Positions 47,549 to 56,882 of a stretch of 64,000 nucleotides of DNA are shown here, in pieces (positions within the stretch are counted from its first letter, which is position 1; every line of letters begins with the position of its first letter). The position numbers were made by a program, and so were the translations under genes. This stretch comes from Caulobacter sp. UNC279MFTsu5.1. Its GTDB lineage: Bacteria > Pseudomonadota > Alphaproteobacteria > Caulobacterales > Caulobacteraceae. The stretch spans positions 1 through 64,000 of the forward strand of contig NZ_FORN01000028.1 in the NCBI RefSeq assembly GCF_900114015.1, written 5' to 3'. The notes below the pieces were generated by a model. The model saw only the letters and a program-made list of their open reading frames with translations. It was not told the DNA's origin and did no database searches.

Positions 47549-50347
47549 ATGATCAAGACCTTGGGCCTGCGCATCGGCGCCTGCGCCTTGCTGGCCGCCA
47601 CGGCCCTGGCGTCCATCGTCCCGGCCGCGGCCCAGGCCCAGGCCGCCGCGCGCGTGACCTTCGACATCCCGGCCGGCGACACCGCCGCCGCCCTGAACGC
47701 CTTCTCGCGCCAGGCCGGCGTGCAGCTGATGTTCCCCTACGACGTGGCCGCCCGTCACCGCACCGCCGGGCTGAAGGGCGCCTACGGCCGCGAGGAGGCC
47801 CTGCGCCGGCTGATCGACGGCGGCGAGCTGGAGATCGCCTCGGCCAACGCCCAGGTCATCACCCTGCGCCAGAAGGCCCCGGCCCCTTTGGCCGACGCGC
47901 CGGCTGACGTGGTCGGCGAGATCATCGTCACCTCGCGGGCCGGCTCGGACGTCCGCACCCGGCTGGAGACCAGCTACGCCGTCACCACCATGAGCGCGGA
48001 GTCGCTGCGCCTGCGCGCGCCGATGGGCGTGGCCGACGCGCTGAAGGCCGTGCCCGGCTTCTGGGTCGAGGCCTCGGGCGGCGAGGCCAGCGCCAACATC
48101 CGGGCCCGCGGCATCCCGCAGGAGGGCTTCTCGGCCATCGCCCTGCAGGAGGACGGCGCGCCGATCCAGCACGACGGCGGCCTGGGCTACCTGAACGCCG
48201 ACCAGTCGTTCCGCCTGGACGAGACCATCGACCGCATCGAGGTGGTGCGCGGCGGCCCCTCGTCGATCTTCGCTTCCTACGCGCCCGGCGGCACGGTCAA
48301 CTTCATCACCCGAAAGGGCGGCGACACGCCCGAGGGCCTGGCCAAGGTCCAGGTCAGCGACTACGGGACCAAGCGCGTCGACCTGTTCTACGGCGGCCCG
48401 CTGGCGGCCGGCTGGCACGCCTCGGTCGGCGGCTTCTGGCGCGAGGAAGACGGCGTCCGCGACCCGGGCTACACGGCCAACAAGGGCTATCAGTGGCGGA
48501 TCGAGGCCGGCCGCGACTTCGAGCGCGGCAGCTTCGAGTTCAACCTGAAACACCTGGACGACAACATCATCCTGTTCGCCGGGGTGCCGCTGAAGTTCAA
48601 CGCCGCCGGCGAACCCAGCGCCGCCCCCGGCTTCGACCCGCTGACCGGCACGCTGGCCGGGCCGGAAACCGCTCACCTGACCCTGCGCGGCCCGACGGGT
48701 CCGTTCAACTGGGACCTGACGCGCGGCACCGAGGTCGAGCTGACCCAGGCCACGGCGGTGTTCAAGTACGAACCGTTCGACGGCTGGCGTTTCCAGGACA
48801 CGCTGCGCTACCGGACCTCGGAGTCCAAGCGCATCGGTCTGTTCCCCAACACCCCGGTGCTGGGCTCCGATCGGATCAAGCAGTACCGCGCCGCCCTGCT
48901 GGCCGCCACGCCGGGCGCCGCCGACGTGCAGCTGCGCTACACGACGAGCGGCGAGGTCTTCAACATCGCCGGGGCCGGCCAGAACGGCAACGGCCTCGTG
49001 CTCGACGGTTCGCTGCGCTACGTTTCCGTGCCGCTGGACGAGCTGATCAACGACGCCCGCGTCCTGCACAAGTTCCAGTTCGGCGACCAGACCCACGACG
49101 TGGCGTTCGGCGTCTACACCGCCCACGTGGAAGAGGCCTTCAACCGCTATTCGGCCAACGCCCTGCTGGACGTGCGCAGCAACGCCCGGCGCCTGGACCT
49201 GGTCGCCGTCGACGCCGCCGGCAAGGTGCTGTCCAGCCTGACCGAGAACGGCATCAGCCGCTACGGCGCCGAGTTCGCCAACGGCGACGGCAAGTCCAAC
49301 ACCGTCGCCCTCTACCTGACCGACGAGTGGAGCCTCACCCCCAAGCTGCGCGTCGACGCCGGCGTGCGCTGGGAGAAGATCGCGTTCGAGGGCCGCAGCG
49401 AGCGCTCGGCGACCCGGAACCTCGGCCAGTCGCCGACCCCGGCCGACGACACGGTGCTGTCCGGCACGGGCGTCTACGACCGCCTGGACCGCAGGTTCGA
49501 CCATGCCGGCTGGACGCTGGGCGTCGACTACAAGTTCACCGGCCAGATGGGCATGTTCGGCCGCTACACGGCGGCCTTCCGCCTGCCGTCGCTGGGCGAC
49601 TACATCACCAACGCCACCAACGCCTCGGGCGCGGTCCAGACCATGGACCTCAGCGAGCTGGGCTTCAAATGGGTGACCCCGAGGATCGAGCTCTACGCCA
49701 CGGCCTTCCAGACCACCTATGACAATCTCGGCTTCGGCAGCCTGGTGTTCAACCCGACCACCGGGGCCTACGTCAACCAGACCAGCATCACCGACACCAA
49801 GACCCTGGGCCTGGAGCTGGAAGGCGTGGTGCGCCCGGCCGCGTGGTTCGACCTGCGCTTCAACGCCACGCTCCAGAACCCCGAGTTCGGCGACTACAAG
49901 TTCGAGGAGGCCTGCACGGTCTCGGCCGCCGACCCAACTTGCCAGGTCAAGCCGCCGGCCGCCACGGCCAGCCGCACCCGCGACTTCACCGGCAACCGCC
50001 TGGTGCGCGTGCCCAAGACCTCGTTCCGCCTGACGCCCGGCCTGAACCTGCTGGACAGCAAGCTGCGGCTGGAGGCCACCGTCGAGCGCTACGGCGACCG
50101 CTATTCGGACGCGGCCAACACCTCCAGGCTGCCGGCCTACACCCTGGTGGGCGCCACGGTCCGCTACGACATCACCGACGCCCTGACGGTCTACGCCTAC
50201 GGAAACAACCTGACCAACGAACTGGGCCTGACCGAGGGCAACCCCCGCGCCGGCCAGATCATCAGCAGCGAGGCCGGGGCCCTGTACGGCGTCGGCCGTC
50301 CAGAGTTCAGTCGCTCGTTCCGCGCGGCGCTGATGTACCGGTTCTAG
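47549..50347 (+). CDS. FecA-like TonB-dependent receptor with STN domain, second cassette
   Basis: A 932-residue receptor: signal peptide (…SIVPAAAQAQ), STN domain at about 35-105 (VTFDIPAGDTAAALNAFSRQAGVQLMFPYD…LRRLIDGGELEI), TonB-box region VGEIIVTSRAGSD, plug (APMGVADALKAVPGFWVEASGGEASANIRARGIPQEG, …IDRIEVVRGGPSSIFASYAPGGTVNFITRKGG), barrel to the C-terminal SFRAALMYRF. The ATG at 47549 gives a normal signal peptide; the open frame starts earlier but overlaps fecR. The C-terminal GLTEGNPR motif is shared with the paralogous receptor at 22741-25323. A strong terminator follows 26 bases after the stop. The ligand may be an oligosaccharide given the neighbouring lyase-like and PHP enzymes. 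Confidence 0.93.
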   Translation: MIKTLGLRIGACALLAATALASIVPAAAQAQAAARVTFDIPAGDTAAALNAFSRQAGVQLMFPYDVAARHRTAGLKGAYGREEALRRLIDGGELEIASANAQVITLRQKAPAPLADAPADVVGEIIVTSRAGSDVRTRLETSYAVTTMSAESLRLRAPMGVADALKAVPGFWVEASGGEASANIRARGIPQEGFSAIALQEDGAPIQHDGGLGYLNADQSFRLDETIDRIEVVRGGPSSIFASYAPGGTVNFITRKGGDTPEGLAKVQVSDYGTKRVDLFYGGPLAAGWHASVGGFWREEDGVRDPGYTANKGYQWRIEAGRDFERGSFEFNLKHLDDNIILFAGVPLKFNAAGEPSAAPGFDPLTGTLAGPETAHLTLRGPTGPFNWDLTRGTEVELTQATAVFKYEPFDGWRFQDTLRYRTSESKRIGLFPNTPVLGSDRIKQYRAALLAATPGAADVQLRYTTSGEVFNIAGAGQNGNGLVLDGSLRYVSVPLDELINDARVLHKFQFGDQTHDVAFGVYTAHVEEAFNRYSANALLDVRSNARRLDLVAVDAAGKVLSSLTENGISRYGAEFANGDGKSNTVALYLTDEWSLTPKLRVDAGVRWEKIAFEGRSERSATRNLGQSPTPADDTVLSGTGVYDRLDRRFDHAGWTLGVDYKFTGQMGMFGRYTAAFRLPSLGDYITNATNASGAVQTMDLSELGFKWVTPRIELYATAFQTTYDNLGFGSLVFNPTTGAYVNQTSITDTKTLGLELEGVVRPAAWFDLRFNATLQNPEFGDYKFEEACTVSAADPTCQVKPPAATASRTRDFTGNRLVRVPKTSFRLTPGLNLLDSKLRLEATVERYGDRYSDAANTSRLPAYTLVGATVRYDITDALTVYAYGNNLTNELGLTEGNPRAGQIISSEAGALYGVGRPEFSRSFRAALMYRF

Positions 50348-50373
50348 TCTTCCTCCCCTGAATCCCCCCCACT

Positions 50374-50406
50374 GGGCGGCCGGTTTCCACCGGTCGCCCG
50401 TTTTTT
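50374..50406 (+). terminator. Rho-independent terminator after the second receptor
   Basis: GGGCGGCCGGT, loop TTCC, ACCGGTCGCCC (one G-T pair) followed by GTTTTTT. It separates the receptor from the PHP-family gene only 13 bases downstream, so that gene is either read through or has a promoter inside this interval. Confidence 0.92.
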
Positions 50407-50418
50407 CAGGAGCCGAAC

Positions 50419-51876
50419 ATGGTCCGTTGGCTGGCGCTTCTCTTCCTCCTCATGGCGGCTCCGGCCTGGGCTGAAGCCAAGCCCGACCTGGTCCTGACCG
50501 GCCAAGTGCGGGGCGCCGACCATCAGACCTACAAGCCGGTGACCTTCGACGTGCCCGACGGGGTCATCCGCCTGACCGTCGAGGTCGACTACGCCCGCGA
50601 CCAGAAGACCGTCGTCGACCTGGGCCTGCTGGATCCGGTGCGGTTCCGCGGCTGGAGCGGCGGCAACAAGAAGCGCTTCACCGTCTCGGCCGAGGACGCC
50701 ACGCCCAGCTATCTGCCCGGCCCGCTGCCGGCCGGCCGCTGGACCCTGCTGCTGGGCGTGCCCAACGCCCGGCCGGGCTCGGCGGCGGCCTATGAGGCCA
50801 AGATCACCTTCGAGCGTCGGCCTGGCGCTGTCGGCTTCGCGCCCGGACCGCTGAAGGCGGCGCCGGGCTGGTATCGCGGCGACCTGCACATGCACACCGC
50901 CCACAGCGACGGTTCCTGCCTGGCCCAGTCCGGCGTCCGCGCCCCGTGCCCGGTCTATCGCACGGTCGAGGCGGCCAAGGCCCGGGGCCTGGATTTCATC
51001 GCCATCACCGACCACAACACCACCAGCCACTACGAGGCCATGGCCGAGCTGCAGCCGGCTTTCGACCAACTGCTGCTGATCCCCGGCCGCGAGATCACCA
51101 CCTTCCAGGGCCACGCCAACGTCTTCGGCCCCACGGCTTTCATCGACTTCCGGCTGGGCGACCCCAGCGTGCCGGACATCCGGGCCCTGCAGGGCGCGGT
51201 GGCGGCGGCCGGCGGGCTGTTCTCGATCAACCACCCCAGCTCGCCGTCGGGCGAGCAGTGCATGGGCTGCGGCTGGACCGTTCCGGGCACGGACTATGAC
51301 CAGGTGCAGTCCATCGAGGTCGCCAACGGCGGCTCGCAGCGGGCGCAGGGCGGCGTCGAAGGGCCGCTGTTCGGCGTTCCGTTCTGGGAGGCCCGGCTGA
51401 AAGCCGGCCATCGGATCACCGCCGTCGGCGGCAGCGATAACCACGACGCCGGCCTGGCCCCCGACACCCCCGGCGCCGTCGGCCGCCCGACCACCGTGGT
51501 CCATGCCGCCGAGCTGTCGACGGCGGGCATCCTGGCGGGGATCCGCGCGGGCCGGGTGTTCATCGACCTGGACGGGACCAGGGACCGGATGCTGGACCTG
51601 AGCGCTCGCTCGAAATCCGGCCAGGCGATGATGGGCGGCGTCCTGATCGCGAAGCCGGACGAGACGGTGGCGTTCACGGCGTCGCTGACCGGCGGCGAGA
51701 GGGCGGGGCTGGAGGTGATCCGTGATGGGACGAGACTGCCCGTGGCCGTGGGGCCGTCCGGAGCCTTCACGGTGAAGATGGGCGACAAGGCGAGCTGGGT
51801 GCGGCTGAATCTGCGCGACGCTGGTGGCCGTCTGCTGTTGATCGGGAATCCGATTTACCTGCGCGTAGGGCGCTAG
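50419..51876 (+). CDS. Secreted CehA/McbA-like PHP-domain metallohydrolase
   Basis: A 485-residue protein with a signal peptide (LALLFLLMAAPAWAEAK). Residues 20-150 form a beta-sandwich-like domain of unknown role; the PHP domain starts at D155-L-H157-M-H159 (YRGDLHMHTAHSDG), followed by ITDHNT (D198, H199), GREITTFQGHANVFG, and later SINHPSSPSG and VGGSDNHD, giving the full set of metal ligands seen in CehA/McbA phosphohydrolase-like proteins. Cys pairs (CLAQSGVRAPC; CMGCGW) could form disulfides in the periplasm. Characterised relatives hydrolyse carbaryl-type esters or phosphodiesters, but the substrate here is unknown. Confidence 0.85.
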   Translation: MVRWLALLFLLMAAPAWAEAKPDLVLTGQVRGADHQTYKPVTFDVPDGVIRLTVEVDYARDQKTVVDLGLLDPVRFRGWSGGNKKRFTVSAEDATPSYLPGPLPAGRWTLLLGVPNARPGSAAAYEAKITFERRPGAVGFAPGPLKAAPGWYRGDLHMHTAHSDGSCLAQSGVRAPCPVYRTVEAAKARGLDFIAITDHNTTSHYEAMAELQPAFDQLLLIPGREITTFQGHANVFGPTAFIDFRLGDPSVPDIRALQGAVAAAGGLFSINHPSSPSGEQCMGCGWTVPGTDYDQVQSIEVANGGSQRAQGGVEGPLFGVPFWEARLKAGHRITAVGGSDNHDAGLAPDTPGAVGRPTTVVHAAELSTAGILAGIRAGRVFIDLDGTRDRMLDLSARSKSGQAMMGGVLIAKPDETVAFTASLTGGERAGLEVIRDGTRLPVAVGPSGAFTVKMGDKASWVRLNLRDAGGRLLLIGNPIYLRVGR

Positions 51877-51888
51877 CCCTCTTTCTCG

Positions 51889-51998
51889 TTGTCTTCCCGG
51901 AAAGCGCGTAGCGCTTGTCCGGGATCGAGGGCCGCTGCACCGCATCAGCCCAGTCCCCTGGATCCCGGACAGCCTCTGCGAGGCTTCCGGGATGACAA
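51889..51998. repeat. Bipartite palindromic element, family C, copy 2
   Basis: Left part TTGTCTTCCCGGAAAGCGCG… and right part …GCTTCCGGGATGACAA are inverted copies. Its middle GCACCGCATCAGCCCAGTCCC matches the element at 42907-43014 exactly. It lies between the convergent PHP-family and CLC genes. Confidence 0.8.
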
Positions 51999-52025
51999 CC
52001 GTTGGGAAGCTCCGCGGTTCGAAAC

Positions 52026-53789
52026 CTACCCCGCTTCCCCCGTCAGCTCCCTGCGCGCCTTGTCCAGCTCCTCCGCATAGCGCCGCGTCGCATAGGCTTC
52101 CGACAGGATCCCGATCACCTCGCGGTTGGCGTCGATCACCGCCAGTTCGTCGGCCTGGGTGTGGTCGAAGGCGCGCATGACCTCCTTGATCGACTGGTCG
52201 GCCATCAGGGCGGTGTCGGCGTAGAGGGCCAGGGAGGCGACGGCCGCCTCGCTGTCGTCGGGATGGGCGTAGGCCAGGGCGGTGCGGACGATGCCGGCGT
52301 AGCGGCCGGCGGCGTCCAGGATCACCACCCGCTTGGTAGAGCCCAGCGGATAGCGGCGGCGAAACTCCGCCAGGGTGGCCTCGGCGGGGATGGTCTTGGC
52401 GTCCTTGCGCATCATCCGCCCGGCGGTCAGGGGCCGCATCCAGCTGACGTCGTGGGCGCTGCGGATGGTCTCGCCGCGCAGGTGCAGCCGCCAGGTCGAG
52501 AACGAGTAGCCGAAGGTCTCTCGCACCAGGGCGCTGGCGATCAGCGAGGCCACCAGGGCGGCGGCCGCCACGGTGAAGTCGCCGGTCGCCTCCAACACCA
52601 GGAACGACATGGTGAAGGGCCCGCCGACCACCGCCACCCCAAACGCGCCCAGTCCGACCAGGGCCGCCACCGTCGGGTCCAGCGACGGCAGCCAGGGCAC
52701 GAACACGGTCAGGGCCGCGAAGATCTGGCCCACCAGCACGCCCAGGAACAGCGAGGCGAAGAACAGGCCGCCCCGGAAGCCGAAGCTCAGCGACACCACG
52801 CTGGCCAGGGCCTTCATGGCCAGCAGGATCAGCAGCATCCTCAGGCCCAGGTCGGCCGTCAGGTTGACGTGCACCGCGCCGTGGCCCGCCGACAGGGTCT
52901 GGGGAGTGATCATCGCCATGGCCGCCAGGGCCAGGCCGCCGACCATCGGCCTGAAGGTCTTGGGCAGCTTCGACTTGCCGACCAGCCCCTCGGCCGAGGC
53001 CACCAGCCGCATCAGGGCCACGCCCGCGAACGCGCAGACCACGCCCAGCAGGGCGTAGAGGCCGTAGTCGAACCACGACTGCACGGCCGGGGTCGAGGTC
53101 TTCAGCAGATAGGGCAGGCCGCCCATCCGCCCGGCCACCAGCACCGCGGCCAGGGCGGCGGCGGCCACCGGGGCCAGGTTGGCGACGGTGTAGGCCCCGA
53201 TCACGATCTCGAACGCGTAGAAGGCGCCGGTCAGGGGCGCGCCGAAGGCGGCGGCGATGGCCGCCCCGGCCCCCGCCCCGACCAGGGTGCGCATGTCGGC
53301 CCGCCGCAGGTTCAGCCGCTGGCCGACGAACGAGGCGATGGCCGCCCCGGCCTGGGCGTAGGCGGCCTCCAGCCCGACCGAGGCCCCGACTCCGTTCGAC
53401 AGCAGGGTCTGGCCGCAGATGAAGGCGCTGTCGCGGACCGACAGATGGCCGCCGTGCAGGGCGTTGGCCTCCACCGGGTCGACGGCCGGCTTGGGGCGGT
53501 ATTTCAGCCAGGCCCAGGTGGCGACGCCCAGCACCAGCCCGCCCAGGGGGATGGCCAGGGTCCGCCAGGGGGCGATCACGCTCTGGGCGCTGAGCCGCTC
53601 GTCGATATTGATGGCGAACAGCAGCACCTGCAGGCCGTGGGCCAGCTTGGCCTGCAGCACGGCCAGCGCCCCGGCCCCGGCCCCGATCAGGGTGGCCACG
53701 GCGATTAGCCACAGCTCGCTGGACCGGATCCGCCGCCGCAGCCAGCTGAGCCAGCGCACGGAGGTGGAGGTCGGGAGGGACAGCTGCAT
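52026..53789 (-). CDS. CLC-family chloride channel/transporter with C-terminal CBS domains
   Basis: A 587-residue membrane protein: CLC core of about 18 helices (residues 25-430) and two CBS domains (about 450-575). The gating-glutamate motif, normally GREGP, reads GLEAAYAQ with E141 kept and P lost; the first anion-coordinating motif, normally GSGIP, reads PVEANAL (105-111) without the serine; the FAP motif region reads GGLFFASLFLG. It is therefore a divergent CLC whose ion selectivity cannot be inferred from Escherichia coli ClcA. The CBS pair may bind nucleotides. ATG at 53789 is favoured although the frame extends to 53846. Confidence 0.88.
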   Translation of the reverse strand: MQLSLPTSTSVRWLSWLRRRIRSSELWLIAVATLIGAGAGALAVLQAKLAHGLQVLLFAINIDERLSAQSVIAPWRTLAIPLGGLVLGVATWAWLKYRPKPAVDPVEANALHGGHLSVRDSAFICGQTLLSNGVGASVGLEAAYAQAGAAIASFVGQRLNLRRADMRTLVGAGAGAAIAAAFGAPLTGAFYAFEIVIGAYTVANLAPVAAAALAAVLVAGRMGGLPYLLKTSTPAVQSWFDYGLYALLGVVCAFAGVALMRLVASAEGLVGKSKLPKTFRPMVGGLALAAMAMITPQTLSAGHGAVHVNLTADLGLRMLLILLAMKALASVVSLSFGFRGGLFFASLFLGVLVGQIFAALTVFVPWLPSLDPTVAALVGLGAFGVAVVGGPFTMSFLVLEATGDFTVAAAALVASLIASALVRETFGYSFSTWRLHLRGETIRSAHDVSWMRPLTAGRMMRKDAKTIPAEATLAEFRRRYPLGSTKRVVILDAAGRYAGIVRTALAYAHPDDSEAAVASLALYADTALMADQSIKEVMRAFDHTQADELAVIDANREVIGILSEAYATRRYAEELDKARRELTGEAG

Positions 53790-53862
53790 GAGGCCTGACG
53801 GTTTCGCGGGACCGCGCCATCTTACGGGCTGAGCGGGGCGAGGCAACGCGTGGCGTGCGGGC

Positions 53863-54741
53863 TTAGGTCCGCGTGGCGGCGGGCGCCGGCGCCTGGGCCG
53901 TCAGCACCACGCCGGTTCGCGCCGGCCGGGCCATGCCCTCCGGCCCGCGCCAGTCGGCGGCGACGATGAACAGGGTGGTTCCGTCCGGACCGCCCAGGGC
54001 GCAGGAGAAGCAGCCGCGGTCAGCCTCGACTCGGGCCAGGACCCGCCCGCCCTCGGCCACCCGCACGCAGCAGCGGCCCGGCACGTCGGCGTACCAGAGC
54101 GCTCCGTCGGCATCGAGGCAGATCCCGTCGGGATGGCCGTCGACCTCGGCCCAGATTCGCCGGTTCGCAAGGCCGCCGTCGGGGGCGATGTCGAAGGCGG
54201 TCAGGCGTTGGCCGTAGGACTCCGCGACGATCAGGGTCGCGCCGTCGGGGGTGACCGCCATGCCGTTCGGAAAGGCCACGCCGTCGGCGACCTGGCGCGC
54301 CGCGCCATCCGGCGTGACCAAAGCGATGATCCCGGTCGTCGGCTCGCCGTGCGGGAAGTCGAAGCCGATGTTGTTGACATAGGCGTTGCCCCGGCCATCC
54401 CCCTCGGCGACAACGACGATCTCGTTCCAGGGCTTGGCCGACAGCGCCGACAGGTCGGCATAGGGCTTCAGCTGGCGGTGCGGCGCCATGTACGACACCT
54501 GGCCGGCCGCGCTGACCAGCAGCCGGCCGTCGGGCAGGGGGTCGATGCAGAACGGCAGGGCGTCGACCGGAACGATCGTCTCGCGCCGTCCGGCCATGTC
54601 GACCGTGATCAGCTCGCGCGCGCCCCAGTCGCAGACCCACAGCCGGTCGTTCCACCAGCGCGGCGACTCGCCCATCACCAAGCCGTCCAGCAGGGTCTTG
54701 GTTTCGAGGAGGACGGGGGCTTCGAGGACAGGGACGGTCAT
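53863..54741 (-). CDS. SMP-30/gluconolactonase/LRE-family lactonase
   Basis: A 292-residue six-bladed beta-propeller protein: GESPRWWNDRLWVCDWG at the N-terminus supplies the metal-binding glutamate, VNNIGFDF the asparagine, and HPDGICLDADGALWYAD the aspartate, matching the E-N-D metal triad of SMP-30. The FPNGMAVTPDGATLIVAESYGQRLTAFDI blade is the family hallmark. It hydrolyses aldonolactones; no signal peptide, so cytoplasmic. It lies alone between the CLC gene and the ogt-ada pair on the same strand. The exact lactone is unknown. Confidence 0.9.
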   Translation of the reverse strand: MTVPVLEAPVLLETKTLLDGLVMGESPRWWNDRLWVCDWGARELITVDMAGRRETIVPVDALPFCIDPLPDGRLLVSAAGQVSYMAPHRQLKPYADLSALSAKPWNEIVVVAEGDGRGNAYVNNIGFDFPHGEPTTGIIALVTPDGAARQVADGVAFPNGMAVTPDGATLIVAESYGQRLTAFDIAPDGGLANRRIWAEVDGHPDGICLDADGALWYADVPGRCCVRVAEGGRVLARVEADRGCFSCALGGPDGTTLFIVAADWRGPEGMARPARTGVVLTAQAPAPAATRT

Positions 54742-54859
54742 GGGGCGCTCCAGAAGGCTCTTGCCCAAGGACGCGGCTTTGACCGGGAATGCGACAGCGA
54801 GCCGCGGGGAAATCGACGAACGGCGCCTGAGCGTCGACGAAGGGCGAGGGCGCGCGCCT

Positions 54860-55375
54860 TCAGGACTGGTCGCCGCGCTCGTACGCCAGCAGCCAGCGCT
54901 TGCGCTCGACGCCGCCGCCATAGCCGGTCAGGGCGCCGCCGGTCCCGATCACCCGGTGGCAGGGCACGACGACCGCGATCGGGTTGGCGCCGTTGGCCGC
55001 GCCGACCGCGCGCACGGCGGCGGGGCGTCCGATCCGCTCGGCCAGGCGGGCGTAGCTGGTCGTTTCACCCAGCGGGATCTCGACCAGGGCGTTCCAGACC
55101 TGCTGCTGGAAGGCCGTGCCGCCGATCGTCCAGGGGATGGTCTTCAGCGCCGCAAGCTCGCCGGCGAAATAGGCCTCAAGCCCGTCGCGCACCGCCGCCG
55201 GCGCCGCGCCGGCCGCCACCGTCTGGCCGCGGTGGTGCAGGCGCAGGGCGCCGGCCAGGCGTTGGGGCCGGTCGTGGAACTCCAGCACCCGCAGCCGGCC
55301 CTCGGCGTCGGCGACCACGTCGACCTCGCCGATCGGGGTGGCCAGCACGTCCAGCGTCAGGATCTCAGGCCGCAC
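54860..55375 (-). CDS. ogt: Methylated-DNA-protein cysteine methyltransferase
   Basis: A 171-residue repair protein of the Ogt/MGMT type: alkyl-acceptor C139 in VVPCHRVIG, the arginine-finger helix-turn-helix FQQQVWNALVEIPLGETTSYARLAERIGRP, and the asparagine-hinge ANGANP. It transfers O6-methyl or larger alkyl groups from guanine to itself in a suicide reaction. Overlaps the end of the AdaA-AlkA gene by 11 bases, forming an alkylation-damage operon. Confidence 0.95.
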   Translation of the reverse strand: MRPEILTLDVLATPIGEVDVVADAEGRLRVLEFHDRPQRLAGALRLHHRGQTVAAGAAPAAVRDGLEAYFAGELAALKTIPWTIGGTAFQQQVWNALVEIPLGETTSYARLAERIGRPAAVRAVGAANGANPIAVVVPCHRVIGTGGALTGYGGGVERKRWLLAYERGDQS

Positions 55376-56870
55376 GCTTCACCTTCCGGACCGGCGGGGC
55401 GCCCTCATCGGCCAGCGAGGCCCACAGGTGCAGGGCGGCGTAGGCCCGCCAGGGCCGCCAGGCCTCGGCCCGCGCCAGCAGCTGATCCGCCGTCGGGCGG
55501 ACGCCGTCGGCGTCGGCCAGGGCGCGCATCAGGGCGACGTCGGCGGCCGGGAAGGCGTCGGGCTCGCGCAGCTGGCGCATGGCGATGTACTGGGCCGTCC
55601 ATTCGCCGATGCCGGGCAAGGCGCGCAGGCGGGCGACCATCTGCGTCAGGCTGGCGGTCGGCGACAGCAGGTTCGGGTCGGCGGCGACCGCCTCGGCCAT
55701 GGCCGACAGGCAGCGGATGCGGGCGCCGGGCATCTTCAGGCCGGACAGGTCGGCGTCGGCCAGGCGCCGGGCCGACGGGAAGGCGTGGGTCAGGCCCGGT
55801 TCGGCCCCCAAACCGGGAGACGTCTGCGACAGCGGCTCGCCGTATGCGGCGGTCAGGTCGCCGGCCAGCTTGCGGGCCTGGACCACGGTGATCTGCTGGC
55901 CCAGGATCGCCCGCACCGCCAGCTCGAACCCATCCCAGGCCCCGGGCACCCGCAGGCCGGGCCGCAGGGCCACCCGGCGCGCCAGGTCCGGATCGCGCGA
56001 CAGCACCTCGCCGATGCCGACCGGGTCGGCCGACAGGTCGAACACCCCGCGTACCCGGGCCAGGATGCGGGGCAGGGCCGAGGGCTTGGGGAACCGCACC
56101 GCCACGCTCAGCCGGTCGCCGCCGATCGGCGCCACGGCCAGGGTCCCAGCCGCGCCGTCCAGGGCGATGACCCGACGGTAGACATCGTTCTCGACGACCT
56201 CGACGCCGGGGATCGCCCGCATGGCCAGGAAGGCCAGCATGCCGTCCCAGTCGTAGGGCGGGCGATAGCGCAGGGTCAGGGAAATGGCTTCTCCGGCGGG
56301 AGCGGGGAGGGCTTTCCTGCGGCGCAGGGCGGCGGGCGGCCGGTCGTAGAGTTGCTGGAAGGTCTCGTTGAAGCGCCGCACGCTGCCGAAGCCGGCGGCC
56401 AGGGCCACCTCGCCCATCGGCAGGTCGGTCTCGTGGATCAGCTGCTTGGCCAGCAGCACCCGCCGGGTCTGGGCCACGCCCACCGGCGTCGCGCCCAGGT
56501 GCTGCAGGAACAGCCGCCGCAGCTGACGCCCGCCGACCCCGACCCGCTCGGCCAGAGTTTCCACGTCTCCTTCATCGAGCGCGCCGGCCTCGATCAGGGC
56601 CAGGGCGCGGCTGACGGTGTTGGACGCCCCGTTCCACGCCCCCAACTGCGGCGAAGTCTCGGGCCTGCAGCGCAGGCAGGCGCGATAGCCGGCCTCCTGG
56701 GCCGAGGCGGCGGTGGCGTGGAAGGTGACGTTCTCGCGCTTGGGCGTGCGGGCCGGACACACCGGCCGGCAGTAGATGCCCGTCGTCTTCACGGCCACGA
56801 ACAGCCGGCCGTCGAAGCGGGCGTCGCGGGTCTGGATGGCGCGGTAACAGGCGTCGGGATCAAGGTCCAT
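55365..56870 (-). CDS. AdaA-AlkA fusion: alkylation-response regulator and DNA glycosylase
   Basis: A 501-residue fusion. Residues 1-78: Ada N-terminal methylphosphotriester domain with zinc cysteines C34, C38, C65, C68 (GIYCRPVC, CLRCRP). Residues about 85-190: AraC-type helix-turn-helix pair. Residues 200-310: AlkA N-terminal domain (LTLRYRPPYDWDGMLAFLAMRAIPGVE). Residues 320-490: HhH-GPD glycosylase (LRALPGIGEWTAQYIAMR, then FPAADVAL with the catalytic aspartate). It senses methylated phosphates, activates ogt and itself, and excises N3-methyladenine type lesions. ATG at 56882 is an in-frame alternative. No canonical Ada box was recognised upstream. Confidence 0.95.
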   Translation of the reverse strand: MDLDPDACYRAIQTRDARFDGRLFVAVKTTGIYCRPVCPARTPKRENVTFHATAASAQEAGYRACLRCRPETSPQLGAWNGASNTVSRALALIEAGALDEGDVETLAERVGVGGRQLRRLFLQHLGATPVGVAQTRRVLLAKQLIHETDLPMGEVALAAGFGSVRRFNETFQQLYDRPPAALRRRKALPAPAGEAISLTLRYRPPYDWDGMLAFLAMRAIPGVEVVENDVYRRVIALDGAAGTLAVAPIGGDRLSVAVRFPKPSALPRILARVRGVFDLSADPVGIGEVLSRDPDLARRVALRPGLRVPGAWDGFELAVRAILGQQITVVQARKLAGDLTAAYGEPLSQTSPGLGAEPGLTHAFPSARRLADADLSGLKMPGARIRCLSAMAEAVAADPNLLSPTASLTQMVARLRALPGIGEWTAQYIAMRQLREPDAFPAADVALMRALADADGVRPTADQLLARAEAWRPWRAYAALHLWASLADEGAPPVRKVKRAA

Positions 56871-56882
56871 GCGCCCGATCAT

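Noticed and set aside
50344-53820. A 1158-codon open frame on the minus strand
   Set aside because: It runs antisense through the PHP-family gene, then through the repeat element, and out of frame through the CLC gene. Its composition is low-complexity Arg/Gly/Ala and it has no domain motifs.
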